A stretch of 64,000 bases of DNA from Cytophagales bacterium (GTDB lineage Bacteria > Bacteroidota > Bacteroidia > Cytophagales > Cyclobacteriaceae). The DNA is taken from positions 1 through 64,000 of the forward strand of contig JAWPMT010000002.1 of NCBI GenBank assembly GCA_033344775.1, written 5' to 3'. The notes beneath the pieces are model-generated. The model ran no database searches. It was not told the origin of the DNA and was given only the letters and a program-made list of their open reading frames with translations. This document shows positions 1 through 9,437 of this stretch, in pieces; the stretch's first letter is position 1, and every line of letters starts with the position of its first letter. A program made the translations under genes and the position numbers.

Positions 1-784
1 CTACGTACGGTTAACAGGAAGAGCTCACGATACTGTTCTTGATGACGGCAAGACAATTGAGGATTCACAATTAAGTGAAACTACAAAATCAGCTGGCGCC
101 CGAGTACCAGTCTCGTACTACCTGCACACTCAACGGGATCACCGGTATTGATTACGTGGCACCCGGAACTGCCAAAACGTATTACTATAATTTGAACATC
201 GCAGGTCAAAGCGTGACTGGGAAAATTCTTAATTGGACCATCGAAAGCGGCAGTGATTTTACCATTTCAAGAACTACTGATTTTGCGATTCACCATATTT
301 TTTGGTGAGGATTTTTTACTGAAGAATGAGAAATTGTCGTAGAGAGGCCAGCAAGTTGGAGGAACCAATACTAATTACGATGTGAATTTAACCATCCGAG
401 AAATTGCCTGAACCTCCTTGCGAGATTGATCCCATAACACCAACTTTTTTCGTTGACGTAAACACTGATTTAGAAGTATGTCCTGGAGATATTTTCGAAG
501 CGTACGCTACCGAAAATGTAGGTGAAGGGTTTTATCGTCATGAATGGATATTTCCATCCAATGTGATGCAACTTGCTCCGGGCTATTCGAAATATCAGAG
601 TCACGTGGAATTTGAGGCGACTGGTGGCGCCGGAAGTGCCATGCACATCCAATTGAACGCCTATTATCGATGCGTCAGTGTAGATAGATGTACAGGAGCG
701 GTTACCCGGAGGTCAGCTGTCCGAACCAGTACGATCTGGGGAGGGAACATACAGAATTGCTCCGGATCAGGCCCAAAAATTTAA
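1..784 (+). pseudogene. Frameshifted remnant of a secreted Ig/PKD-like surface protein
   Basis: No single frame stays open here, yet four consecutive pieces read like one protein. Frame 2 is open from base 2, frame 3 carries positions 75-308 (Thr/Gly/Asn-rich beta-type sequence), frame 1 continues from about 292 to 411 with an in-frame TAG at 340-342, and frame 2 resumes from 404 to the stop at 784. The last piece contains a VCPGD segment and paired Trp and Cys residues typical of Ig-like or PKD-like repeats in Bacteroidota surface proteins. The 5' end lies outside the window. Either the gene is decaying or this end of the assembly has indel errors; the neighbouring DUF885 gene shows the same kind of damage. 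The exact family is not recognised. Confidence 0.55.
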
Positions 785-792
785 TTTCAGTG

Positions 793-829
793 AAAAACGC
801 GTGTTGCCCTCGGGTAACACGTGTTTTTT
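793..829. terminator. Bidirectional rho-independent terminator
   Basis: A GC-rich stem (ACGCGTGTTGCC pairing with GGTAACACGTGT, one or two G-T pairs, short loop) is flanked by A5 on the left and T6 on the right, so it can terminate in both directions. It sits just after the stop at 784 and before the convergent DUF885 gene. Confidence 0.75.
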
Positions 830-883
830 ACTATTGCGGATTTAAGGAGTTCCAACCTTATTTTTGGTCGATCAAAAGCAGAA

Positions 884-2489
884 TTACCGGTCATTTCCTG
901 ACCTACATGGCCATTGAACATTGCCGATGGAATTGAGTAGGTCAAAGAAAGCCTTTAATTCAAAGCTTTCGCCTGCAAGCTCACGAGTTCGGGCATACTC
1001 CATCATTGCATTTTCCAGGAGATATTTTCCGGTGATATAACTCGTACCATATCCAGGCTGCCGTAGGTAAAGGTGTTGTTCGAATATCAATAACTCCTTT
1101 TTCCGTTTTCATCCATCCTCTGGGCGTGTATTCAGAATGGATGCCACCCGCTTCTTCCATGGTCATCATGTTGGCATGCGCATACAATGAACCCAATCCT
1201 CGGGCGGCACGCTGTGCAATCATGATATAGACAATCTCTCGAACACGTGGATTATCATCATATAAGCCCGCATCCATGAACATTTCTTCCACGGCTGTGG
1301 CAGTTCCTTCATTACGCGAGTCGAAGATGTTATACAACAAAGGGCCTTTTCGAACTGCTCGTTTATTGGGGGTGATGTCCATTCGGGCCAGTTCAAACCA
1401 ATGGTAAAAATGACAATACAAGGGTCTGGGATCATGGTGCGCCGTAATCCAGAAGAAGTTTCGGGTTTCCCTGGGAACAAATCCCCCAAGATGTCGACGC
1501 AATGCCGGCCCGAAGTAATCTGCAACTGTGACAATTTCTTCTTCACTCAGAAATTTCATCAGGCTGGCCGCAGACCTTTCTGCCAAGGCATTATACGCTT
1601 CCGGGGAATCAACTGCTTCAAGTTGAGGAAGTTTACGGTTACGATGTTCCTCTAATTTTAGGCTGGACCATGCCCGGGCCAATTCTCTTTTTAGGATCAT
1701 TACTTCGTCCTCCCAGGATAAAGGCACCAGGTGTACATTTTGCATGTACCACGAATAATTCTCTTTGCCAATACCTGATGGGCCGGTTTTTGAAGATGCC
1801 TGTTCTTCAAGCCAGTTGACAAGATCGTTGGATGCGGCAATGGCTGCATTGATGGCTTTCATTAGTTTTTTCCTTTTTGCCACCCCCTCTGCATTTTTCA
1901 TATCCGTCAATACTGATGATTGTGTCTTGATGTCTCTGATTCCAGCGACCCAGAGGTCACGCGCATTACCAGTGAGGTTTTGTTTGGCTTGTGTATTTAG
2001 TGGTGGGATCACGCTTAAATCCTTGATCAACCGTTGTTCAGCTTCGTCGGACAGTGGGAAATTATAAGTCCACAGCTCAGTGGTGGCATGGTGTGTGGGT
2101 CCTTCATGGGCCGGAACATCGCTTCGATAGGTCCATACAGATTTGTAAAATGCGGGATCCCTAGCCCAAGGCTTAAGTATCCGATGATTAAAGTCGAAAC
2201 CATTCATCTCTGCCCAGATGATCGTCCAATCTACTTTGTCAGGAACCGACCATCCTGTGGTGTCTATGCCGTTTAGTTTTTCCTGCAACGCTTTGAAAGC
2301 GGGCATTCTTTGATCGAACGTCTCTTTTCGATAATCAGGAGCTCCGTTGTGCATTGCGGGCTTCTCGAAGCTTCGCCATTCGGCAAAAAATTGTGCCAAA
2401 GAAGTTTCAGGTGATTGTGCTTCAATTGCGAAGGAAAAGCTGAAAGAAATGAGGAACAAAAGAGCGAAAACGGGGAAAGAGCGACGCAT
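884..2489 (-). pseudogene. DUF885-family secreted protein, frameshifted near the C-terminus
   Basis: The main open frame (ATG at 2489, stop at 981, 502 codons) encodes a signal peptide ending near AIEAQ followed by a DUF885-type protein, a family related to gluzincin-like carboxypeptidases. The HExxH metal motif of classical members is not visible; an [12 protein letters not shown] segment stands where members have EGWALYAE. After residue about 469 the frame gives an unlikely tail. The adjacent frame, from about 1090 down to 884, gives [18 protein letters not shown], which is the conserved C-terminal block of the family. A one-base slip near 1085-1092 therefore splits the gene. A further frame change near 925 may be present, because a QEMTG-like end lies in the third frame. 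Real mutation and sequencing error cannot be separated here. Confidence 0.7.
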
Positions 2490-2649
2490 AATTTGATTGG
2501 TTAGGTTAATCGAGGGAAAGTTAATACCAAATCATTCCAGTGAAATGAAAATTTTGGCAGTGGTCAATCTTTTGGCTTGGTGGAATGAATGTTTACCAAC
2601 TATGGTGCAATCCAATGTGCATTTTTTGAAACAATGCTTAATTCCCGGA

Positions 2650-3318
2650 TCACAAGTATTTCTCGCCTTCTTCTCGCGTTCGAATTTCTCTGGCCGGACT
2701 ACCAAAAACTACAAGATTTTCTCCAAAGTTTTGCAATACCGTAGTGCCAGCTCCGATTACCGTGTGAGCCCCAATCTTTATTCCATGAATGATGTTTGCC
2801 CCTAGACTTACTGTAGAGAAATTTCCAATTTGGACATTACCTCCCACGGTAGCGCCAGGGGCGAGACTTGCGTAGGCTCCCAAATGGCTGTCATGGTCCA
2901 GGATGCTATTGGAACCCATAATGGTAAAATCACCTATACGAGCATCGCTATTAATGACGGCACCTGCAAGTATGGCCACGCCTTTGCCAAAGACTGTCCC
3001 TTTTCCAATTTGAGCCTGGGGGTGAATCGCATTGGCCCAATGAATATTTGCATTATTTTGTTCCAACTGCTTTTTAACCCTCGACCTGGTCCAATTGTCT
3101 CCGATGGCTATGAAGACCTCAATATTTGTATTATCGGTGAGAAAGGAGCTTATGGCTGCCGTTTTTCCCAGTAGTTTATGGCCAAGAACTTCCGTGTCTT
3201 TCGAGATTCGGTCATCAAACAGGCCCAGGATTTTGTAATTCCCTATCTGTTCGAATACATCGATGATCACTTTCGCGTGCCCCGAAGCACCAACAATGAT
3301 GAGTTTGTGTTTGGTCAT
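2650..3318 (-). CDS. NeuD/PglD-family sugar O-acetyltransferase
   Basis: A 222-residue protein from the ATG at 3318. The N-terminal half is a Rossmann-like PglD domain (IIVGASGHAKVIIDV at residues 6-20, binding the sugar nucleotide). The C-terminal half is a left-handed beta-helix of hexapeptide repeats (IGKGTVFGKGV, IGDFTIMGSNS, IGAHTVIGAGT). The length fits the NeuD/PglD group, which acetylates UDP-amino-sugars or sialic acid for surface glycans using acetyl-CoA. It stands alone, divergent from the hybrid sensor gene, with no glycan synthesis genes beside it, so the substrate is unknown. Confidence 0.8.
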   Translation of the reverse strand: MTKHKLIIVGASGHAKVIIDVFEQIGNYKILGLFDDRISKDTEVLGHKLLGKTAAISSFLTDNTNIEVFIAIGDNWTRSRVKKQLEQNNANIHWANAIHPQAQIGKGTVFGKGVAILAGAVINSDARIGDFTIMGSNSILDHDSHLGAYASLAPGATVGGNVQIGNFSTVSLGANIIHGIKIGAHTVIGAGTTVLQNFGENLVVFGSPAREIRTREEGEKYL

Positions 3319-3470
3319 TCTCTTTCAAAATTAGGGCAAGTCGAGGGTAACTATGCGTTTCAAATGCTGCCAAATGCCTGACATGAACTGTCACTAGCCA
3401 TTAGAATTTACAAATCCTGCCAGTTTTGGTGTTCCTTGCTTATCTTTAAATGGTTGACCTAGCCACCGCC

Positions 3471-6344
3471 ATGAGACTACTTCTTGCCACTATGTGCATC
3501 GTATGTTGCTATATACATACCATTGCACAACTAACGGATCTTGATCCCTATTTAAAATTTTCAACGCTCGATTCGCTCAATGAGTATGTTGAGCAACAAG
3601 ACCTCAGCAACAGGATGAGCGACAGCATTGTAGCAGTCTGGCACCATCGCCAATCTGACCATGCTCGCGATGTAGCTGACACAGAATTGCTTGAATTCCA
3701 TCTTGGCAAAACGGAAGAAATCAGTGAACGCCGACATTTCATGGAGCTGCTGATTACCTGCAAAATAGATTGGTCAGATCAATACCGGATCAAAATGGAT
3801 GGTCCAAAAGGGACGGCAATGATTGAAGAAGCCCTGGAACTTAGCCGATCCAGTGACAACCGACTAATGGAAGGTGTGGCTTTGAAAGCCTGGGGAAGTA
3901 TGATCGAGCATGTTGATGCTGATCCGGTAAGGGCCATTGAGAAGTTATTGCTGGCGCGGGAAATTTTCGATGAATTGGAAAACGAGCTTCAATTGGCAGA
4001 CCTGGACTTATTACTAGGGATCTTGTATTCCAATAACAAAGACAGTGAAAAGTCCCTGGTATATTTCAGAAACGCATTAACCTATTTTAAAGAGGTAGGC
4101 AATGTAATGATGCAAATCAGGTTACGGATCAACTCGGCCTTAAGTTTGAGTCGACTGAATCGACGAGAGGAGGCTTATCGAGAATTCATAGAAGTAGAAA
4201 AGATCATTGAACCTGATATGGTGCTGGCCAATGCATTCTTCAATATCAATTTTGGAGATTTACTGATTGACATGAAACGAGCCGAAGAAGCGCTACCTCG
4301 TGTAAAAACGGCAAACAAAATATTTACCAGCATCGAAGATCGCTACGGGATTGGGATCACGAAGTATCATCTTGGAGAGATCTATTATGAGCTAGGGAAT
4401 TACAATAAATCTATTACGTTATTAGAAAATGTACGTGACAGTATTGATTATTTTGGACTGGGGAATTCAGGATCCGTATTCAATGACCTTGCGTTAGCTT
4501 ACGCTGGAAACAAGCAATTTGAAGCAGCTTATGATGCGGCCATTACTTCACTTCACCTTAAGGATTCTGCACGCCGCGCACAAACCAAAAAGGAAATAGG
4601 ACTGCTGCAAAAGAAGTATGAATTGAGTCGAAAAGAAGCGGAAAATGAGAAGCTTAGACACGATAAAGAAATTCAGGAGGCCCAGATTGCCAGACAAAAG
4701 GATGTGAATCTTGCTATATTGGTTGTGACTGGTGCTTTGGCCATTTGTGCTGGGTTTTTCTTTTGGTCACGGCGGAAAACCCAACGACTTAATCATACGA
4801 TAGCCGAGCAATCACAGAAACTGGAAGCGATCAATGAGGCCAAGTCTCAACTATTTGCGAATATCTCACATGATTTTCGTACGCCGCTGACGCTCATTAG
4901 TGGACAAACGCATTTGTTGTTGGATGACTATCGGGATATCCTGCCTGAAGATGCGCTTTCCAGGATTCAAAAAATTAGCTGGAACAACAATAAGCTGATT
5001 TCCCTGACGGAAGAGATTAGAGAATTGATCAATCTGGATTCAGGCAATATCAAAGTAGATACCACTCCTTATGACTTACGTGCCTTTTTGATTTTGCAGG
5101 TTGGCTTGTTCCAATCGGCAGCTGAGGAGAAGGAGATTATCCTCGAAACTCAGTTTGGCGAAAAGGAAGTTTGGTCAAAAATTGACGTATCTAAATTTGA
5201 AAAGATCATCTTTAATTTACTGTCGAATGCATTGAAATTCACGAGTAGCGGAGGCGAGATCATGGTGTCCTTATCGCAGGAGGGAAGTGAAGCCATCATC
5301 AAGGTGCAGGATTCAGGAATTGGCATAGAACAAAAACACCTGGTTCACATCTTTGATCGCTATTATCAGGTGGATCATAAGGAATATAATATCCGACAGG
5401 GACTTGGTATTGGTTTGGCCATTTGCAAAGAATTGATGGACTTGCATGACGGAGATATCTCGGTACGGAGTGAGTTGGGAGTTGGGACTACTTTCGAAAT
5501 TAGAATAGGTTTAACAGCCGAAATTCCTCTCGCACAGGAAGAGGTAGAAACTCCTGATGTTTCACTAAGAGAGGAGACCAACAAGAAACCGATCCAACCT
5601 GTTCGAGATCCCTCTAAGCCTGCGGTTTTGGTTGTAGATGACCACCCACAAATTCGAAACTACATCTCGGATGTCCTTGCTGACGATTATAATATTTACC
5701 TGTCTAGCAATGGCTGGGAAGCCCTGGAATTGCTCAAAAAGCAAAAGATCAGTTTAATCATTACTGACCTGATGATGCCCGTCATGGATGGTTTTGTTTT
5801 GATCACTTCTTTGAAGAAGGAGCCAGACTTCAAACACATTCCTGTGATTGTGGTTTCTGCCCGTTCTTCTGTTGGCGATCGGGAAAAGGCACTGGAAATG
5901 GGGGTCAATGACTACATGATCAAACCATTCAATGCACGAGAATTCAAATTGAAAGTAGCCAATACGGTACAGACGCAGCAAACTACTGAGCAATTACCAG
6001 AACCACTTCAGAATTACAACCTCGAGAAACTGGAGCAAGAGTGGTTGACCAAACTTTCTGAGATAGTAACTTCTCGTATCGATCAACGGATCACCAACCA
6101 GATGCTGGCCAATGAATTGGCAGTAAGCGAAAGAACCCTGTTCCGCATGATGAAGGATTTGACCGGTTTAACTCCATTGGAATATGTAAAACAATTGAAG
6201 TATCAGTTTGCTCGCAAACTCCTTACCCGCGGCAAAGTGAAAAGCCTGAACGATGCGGGGAAGGCCATCGGGATCACCAATGTGACTCGTTTCCGTACGC
6301 AATACAAGGAGTACTATGATGAGGAGCCTTCAGTGAAAGTATAG
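3471..6344 (+). CDS. Hybrid two-component sensor: TPR, histidine kinase, REC, AraC-type HTH
   Basis: A one-protein signalling system of 957 residues from the ATG at 3471. That start gives a clean signal peptide (MRLLLATMCIVCC ... IAQ); an in-frame ATG at 3450 adds seven residues that spoil it. In order: periplasmic TPR-like helices (about 60-385), a coiled coil, one membrane segment (about 413-433), HisKA with H467 in ISHDFRTPLTLISG, an HATPase domain (N and G boxes at SNALKF and GIGLAIC), a receiver domain (about 716-832, phosphoacceptor D766 in TDLMMPVMDG) and a C-terminal AraC-type HTH (about 860-955). This architecture typically links an extracellular cue directly to transcription in Bacteroidota. 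No obvious target gene lies beside it, so the signal is unknown. Confidence 0.9.
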   Translation: MRLLLATMCIVCCYIHTIAQLTDLDPYLKFSTLDSLNEYVEQQDLSNRMSDSIVAVWHHRQSDHARDVADTELLEFHLGKTEEISERRHFMELLITCKIDWSDQYRIKMDGPKGTAMIEEALELSRSSDNRLMEGVALKAWGSMIEHVDADPVRAIEKLLLAREIFDELENELQLADLDLLLGILYSNNKDSEKSLVYFRNALTYFKEVGNVMMQIRLRINSALSLSRLNRREEAYREFIEVEKIIEPDMVLANAFFNINFGDLLIDMKRAEEALPRVKTANKIFTSIEDRYGIGITKYHLGEIYYELGNYNKSITLLENVRDSIDYFGLGNSGSVFNDLALAYAGNKQFEAAYDAAITSLHLKDSARRAQTKKEIGLLQKKYELSRKEAENEKLRHDKEIQEAQIARQKDVNLAILVVTGALAICAGFFFWSRRKTQRLNHTIAEQSQKLEAINEAKSQLFANISHDFRTPLTLISGQTHLLLDDYRDILPEDALSRIQKISWNNNKLISLTEEIRELINLDSGNIKVDTTPYDLRAFLILQVGLFQSAAEEKEIILETQFGEKEVWSKIDVSKFEKIIFNLLSNALKFTSSGGEIMVSLSQEGSEAIIKVQDSGIGIEQKHLVHIFDRYYQVDHKEYNIRQGLGIGLAICKELMDLHDGDISVRSELGVGTTFEIRIGLTAEIPLAQEEVETPDVSLREETNKKPIQPVRDPSKPAVLVVDDHPQIRNYISDVLADDYNIYLSSNGWEALELLKKQKISLIITDLMMPVMDGFVLITSLKKEPDFKHIPVIVVSARSSVGDREKALEMGVNDYMIKPFNAREFKLKVANTVQTQQTTEQLPEPLQNYNLEKLEQEWLTKLSEIVTSRIDQRITNQMLANELAVSERTLFRMMKDLTGLTPLEYVKQLKYQFARKLLTRGKVKSLNDAGKAIGITNVTRFRTQYKEYYDEEPSVKV

Positions 6345-6348
6345 TTGT

Positions 6349-6408
6349 AAACCTATAAGGTCTTTTCATACTGTAGATTAAGACCTTATAGGTTTAAATC
6401 TACAGTAT
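6349..6408. repeat. Two interlocked perfect inverted repeats (A-B-A'-B')
   Basis: Repeat A is AAACCTATAAGGTCTT at 6349-6364, with its exact reverse complement at 6380-6395. Inside the 15-base loop lies repeat B, ATACTGTAGATT at 6368-6379, whose exact reverse complement is at 6397-6408. The two pairings cross, so in RNA they are alternative hairpins or a strained H-type pseudoknot. The element begins five bases after the stop of the hybrid sensor gene. No T-tract follows, so it is not a standard terminator. Confidence 0.85.
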
Positions 6409-6450
6409 CTCGAGAGCAACCGATCTCAATCAGTAAACATTTTTCGAAGA

Positions 6451-6609
6451 TTACCCCACCAATAAGTACATCAAGAGAAGGAAACCCAATAGAAAAGCAT
6501 AGGTGTGAGTGAGACGTGCGATCAGTGCTTTTTTGGTGTGGGCATTGAATTCCCTCCAGTGCTTGATGTACTTAATCAGTGGATGTAGGTTTTGGCTTTG
6601 GCGGATCAT
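6451..6609 (-). CDS. Putative small single-pass membrane protein (52 aa)
   Basis: A short frame from ATG at 6609 to TAA at 6451 encodes 52 residues: a basic, His-rich N-terminal half (MIRQSQNLHPLIKYIKHW) and a strongly hydrophobic C-terminal segment (YAFLLGFLLLMYLLVG) that would span the membrane as a tail anchor. An AAAGG-like site lies about eight bases upstream. Sequence composition, rather than a known family, supports it as a gene. It fills the gap between the hybrid sensor and the paralogous pair downstream. Function unknown. Confidence 0.5.
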   Translation of the reverse strand: MIRQSQNLHPLIKYIKHWREFNAHTKKALIARLTHTYAFLLGFLLLMYLLVG

Positions 6610-6694
6610 AGGGACCTTTATAGTTGGGTACTAAGGTGCCACTATTTACTTTTCAGATGCTGCCAAAAGATGGACAAAGGCTGTCAATTTATTA

Positions 6695-7456
6695 CTATTG
6701 ACCATTCAAGGGTTTTCCATGCAACTCGGAATACCATTGTTCAGTAGCATTCCAAAGGTTGAGTTCCACTTGATTCTTTTTCCTATCCGCCCTGATGATT
6801 AGTACGGCGCCAGTTGTTGTGAGTGCCGCCCCGGCGGTAAATGGCCATAGTACCGGGCGATCTTCACCTTCATCGAAGGTACTTACAAGAAAATTGAACA
6901 GCGACGCAAGAAGCATTACTGTACCCACTGACCCGGTTAGTGCGCCATAGAACTGCTCTGTATTTGCCTTTCTATTGAGATCCCAGGCCAGGTTTAATGC
7001 CTGGTTGGCCGCTTCATTCTGTCCACTGTAGAATTCCACATAAAAGTTCTTTTTTTGGTACCAGCGTTTTCTTTCTGGCCGTCGAAAATCTTCCGATCCC
7101 GAGTAGAGCTGATCAGTGATTTCCGAAAGACGTAATGCAGCTGCAATTTGGATTTGCTTACGAGATTGGGTCTTGAGCACAAATCCATAAGCTAAACCTG
7201 GTGCGCCGATATAAGATATTACCGGAATAGATGTTATGACTCCACCTGCAATAAGCCAGCCATTGGCATTCTGATTCTTAATGAAGGCTTTATGCAAGTA
7301 CTCATTGACCTGAAGATCTTCTCCTTCGTAGAATGGATCAAAATTGTTCCTCTTGAGCAATTTCAATTCACGATTTTTAGGATTGAAATAGTATTCCTGG
7401 GCCTGTAAATAAGCCGTATTGAGTACTAAAGCAAGTATGATCAGTTTTCTAAGCAT
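6695..7456 (-). CDS. Secreted/membrane protein of unknown function, paralogue of the next gene
   Basis: 253 residues with a signal peptide (MLRKLIILALVLNTAYLQAQ). After an N-terminal region come a glycine-rich hydrophobic stretch (about 65-92), a conserved block with LYSGSEDFRRPERKRWY and KKNFYVEFYSG (about 117-145), and two further hydrophobic segments (about 170-190 and 203-220). The 257-residue product of the gene immediately upstream has the same block order (TYSGSEFFRERPNARWFY, RKNFHVQYYDG), so the two arose by tandem duplication. I do not recognise the family; the hydrophobic segments and signal peptide place it in the envelope. Confidence 0.75.
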   Translation of the reverse strand: MLRKLIILALVLNTAYLQAQEYYFNPKNRELKLLKRNNFDPFYEGEDLQVNEYLHKAFIKNQNANGWLIAGGVITSIPVISYIGAPGLAYGFVLKTQSRKQIQIAAALRLSEITDQLYSGSEDFRRPERKRWYQKKNFYVEFYSGQNEAANQALNLAWDLNRKANTEQFYGALTGSVGTVMLLASLFNFLVSTFDEGEDRPVLWPFTAGAALTTTGAVLIIRADRKKNQVELNLWNATEQWYSELHGKPLNGQ

Positions 7457-7549
7457 AGCCAGTTTTGTTTAAGAAATTCAAGATGAGGCTTTTTTTGCAA
7501 ACCACAAAACATATCAGGATTCCAAAGAAATTCTAAGAACGTATTCTGA

Positions 7550-8323
7550 TCACCTGGTTCGTTTTACCTCATTCATGTCGTCATACCATTGATAAGTAGC
7601 CGTTTGTAAATGCCGGTAAGCCCTGGTACTTGATTTACCGGATAAGGAAAAGAACTTTAATCCGATGCTGCCTAAAACTACGGAGGAAATGAATGGGACT
7701 AAAACGTTCCTATCCGTTCGGTTATCTCTTGCAAACGCATTAGCGAAAAATTTATCGCCAGCGATGATCGCCAGGGTGGTGCCGACCCCTCCGAATATGG
7801 TCATCCATTTGCTTTGCTTTCGCGCCATCTGGTGATGTTTGATTGACAATAATAATTCGTCGTTAATGGCAGGATTGGAACCATCGTAATACTGGACATG
7901 GAAGTTTTTTCGGTAAAACCACCGGGCATTAGGACGTTCTCTGAAGAACTCTGAACCTGAATATGTCTGGCCATTGGTCAGTTGATAATTCCTTGTAATG
8001 GTGGCCTGCCAAAACATTTTTCTACCCTTACCCTTGATGATCAATCCTGCCGTAACGGCGATGGGGCCTGCGATGATACCCACCACGAACAGGGTAGATA
8101 CCAATCCGCTCACCAGAAGTACATTGCCTACCTTTCTTCGCTTTCCTGTCAGTTCGAGTAGGAGATTAATATCAGGGTTTTCCCAGTCATAATGTTGGTC
8201 GAAAAAATGTCCTTTGACTAATTTGAGCCTGGACTTTTTTAATTGGAAATCACTGTCCTGTGCAAATGTAAAATTACACGCCATGCACAGCAGAAATGCA
8301 CCTATCAGTTTGGTCATTGTCAT
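7550..8323 (-). CDS. Secreted/membrane protein of unknown function, tandem paralogue
   Basis: 257 residues from the ATG at 8323 (an in-frame ATG at 8317 is also possible). It has a signal peptide ending at FTFAQ, a hydrophobic pair of segments (about 65-95), the TYSGSEFFRERPNARWFY and RKNFHVQYYDG blocks, and a hydrophobic region near 175-215. It shares layout and motifs with the following gene at 6695-7456, 93 bases downstream on the same strand, so the two are probably co-transcribed. The shared Tyr-Ser-Gly-Ser-Glu and Arg-Trp-Phe/Tyr motifs may mark an undescribed family. Confidence 0.75.
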   Translation of the reverse strand: MTMTKLIGAFLLCMACNFTFAQDSDFQLKKSRLKLVKGHFFDQHYDWENPDINLLLELTGKRRKVGNVLLVSGLVSTLFVVGIIAGPIAVTAGLIIKGKGRKMFWQATITRNYQLTNGQTYSGSEFFRERPNARWFYRKNFHVQYYDGSNPAINDELLLSIKHHQMARKQSKWMTIFGGVGTTLAIIAGDKFFANAFARDNRTDRNVLVPFISSVVLGSIGLKFFSLSGKSSTRAYRHLQTATYQWYDDMNEVKRTR

Positions 8324-8422
8324 GAATAAGTTGCTTTGGTTCGAAAATACACCACTTATTCAGAAAATAAGAGTTTTTTAACATCTAGTCTGCAAAGTCT
8401 CTGGTAAAATTTTAGGACGGTT

Positions 8423-9412
8423 TCAAATCATATTTTTGGACGCCAAATGCCTATAAAATTTCCCGAGAGGAGTCAATTTACATTTCTTCTTGTTGATAGC
8501 CGCGAAAAACATGTGTTTCGCACCACTTGGCACTACGAGATCGATTCTATTGAATTTTTGGAGTAATTTGAAAGTTCGGACATTCTCCTTGTCAGGCGTC
8601 CAATCCTCAAAGCCTGGAACGTTTGCTATATCAGGTTCGAATGATGGATCAAGCTTAAAATGAGTATTGGAATCTTTGAATAGTATAGGAAGCTTTCTGA
8701 GCTGTTCTTTGGTGATTTGAGAAGCGACTTTTCTAAGAACAGTGAACCTCCGAACATTCGTTTTAAAGATGGGCCTTTGCACATTTTTACCTAAAGACTT
8801 GTCGATATGTGCGTATAAACTTCCAGGTGTTATTTCTCCAAGAATATTGCTTGCGCTTCCGTTCATTGCATCGATAACTAAATCCGTAAAAATACTTCGT
8901 TGGCCTTTCTTTGCCCTGGATACTTGACCTCTAGATGAGGCGGCCAGAATGGTTACCCCTTCTTTCAATTGTGAATAGCCTGAGGAAGTCTGATCGTCTC
9001 CAAGTTTTCCAGCATAGCAACAATCGAGGATTACGATTGTGCTCAGTGCTTTTGATCGATTTACAAGCTTCAGCAAATCATCCATGGAGTATCCATCTTC
9101 ACCCTCGAGGTTTTCGCTGGTATTTAAATAACCTCCTAAGCTGTTAATGAATCCGTGCCCGGAAAAGTAAAGCAGGGAGACTTCTCGTGGCTCTTCCAGA
9201 AATTCTTTAATGATTTGTCCCAGGTCTTTTTTGTTCAATGCTGTTTCAGGTGAATTGGCTACATAGGTATCAACCTGGAAATTCCGATCTTTTTTTCTGT
9301 TTCCATCAAATGAAAGAACTTCACTCATTCCCTGAGCGTCCAATTCACAACTATGGAGTGAATCAAAATTTTGGTAATAATCTATTCCAATAACTATCGC
9401 TTTTCTGGACAT
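8423..9412 (-). CDS. Caspase-like (peptidase C14) protein with a C-terminal extension
   Basis: 329 residues. The N-terminal 225 residues form a caspase/metacaspase domain: KAIVIGIDYY at the start, the catalytic His86 in YFSGHGF, and the catalytic Cys132 in ILDCCYAG. The last 100 or so residues are a separate small domain ending in MFFAAINKKKCKLTPLGKFY, which I recognise only as a tail seen on some bacterial caspase-like proteins. There is no signal peptide, so it acts in the cytoplasm. It lies 25 bases downstream of a TIR gene and below a kinase/regulator pair on the same strand. Bacterial caspase-like peptidases often act as regulated proteases in conflict or death systems; the substrate here is unknown. 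Confidence 0.85.
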   Translation of the reverse strand: MSRKAIVIGIDYYQNFDSLHSCELDAQGMSEVLSFDGNRKKDRNFQVDTYVANSPETALNKKDLGQIIKEFLEEPREVSLLYFSGHGFINSLGGYLNTSENLEGEDGYSMDDLLKLVNRSKALSTIVILDCCYAGKLGDDQTSSGYSQLKEGVTILAASSRGQVSRAKKGQRSIFTDLVIDAMNGSASNILGEITPGSLYAHIDKSLGKNVQRPIFKTNVRRFTVLRKVASQITKEQLRKLPILFKDSNTHFKLDPSFEPDIANVPGFEDWTPDKENVRTFKLLQKFNRIDLVVPSGAKHMFFAAINKKKCKLTPLGKFYRHLASKNMI

Positions 9413-9437
9413 GACTTTTTATTTAGTTTTTTAATTA

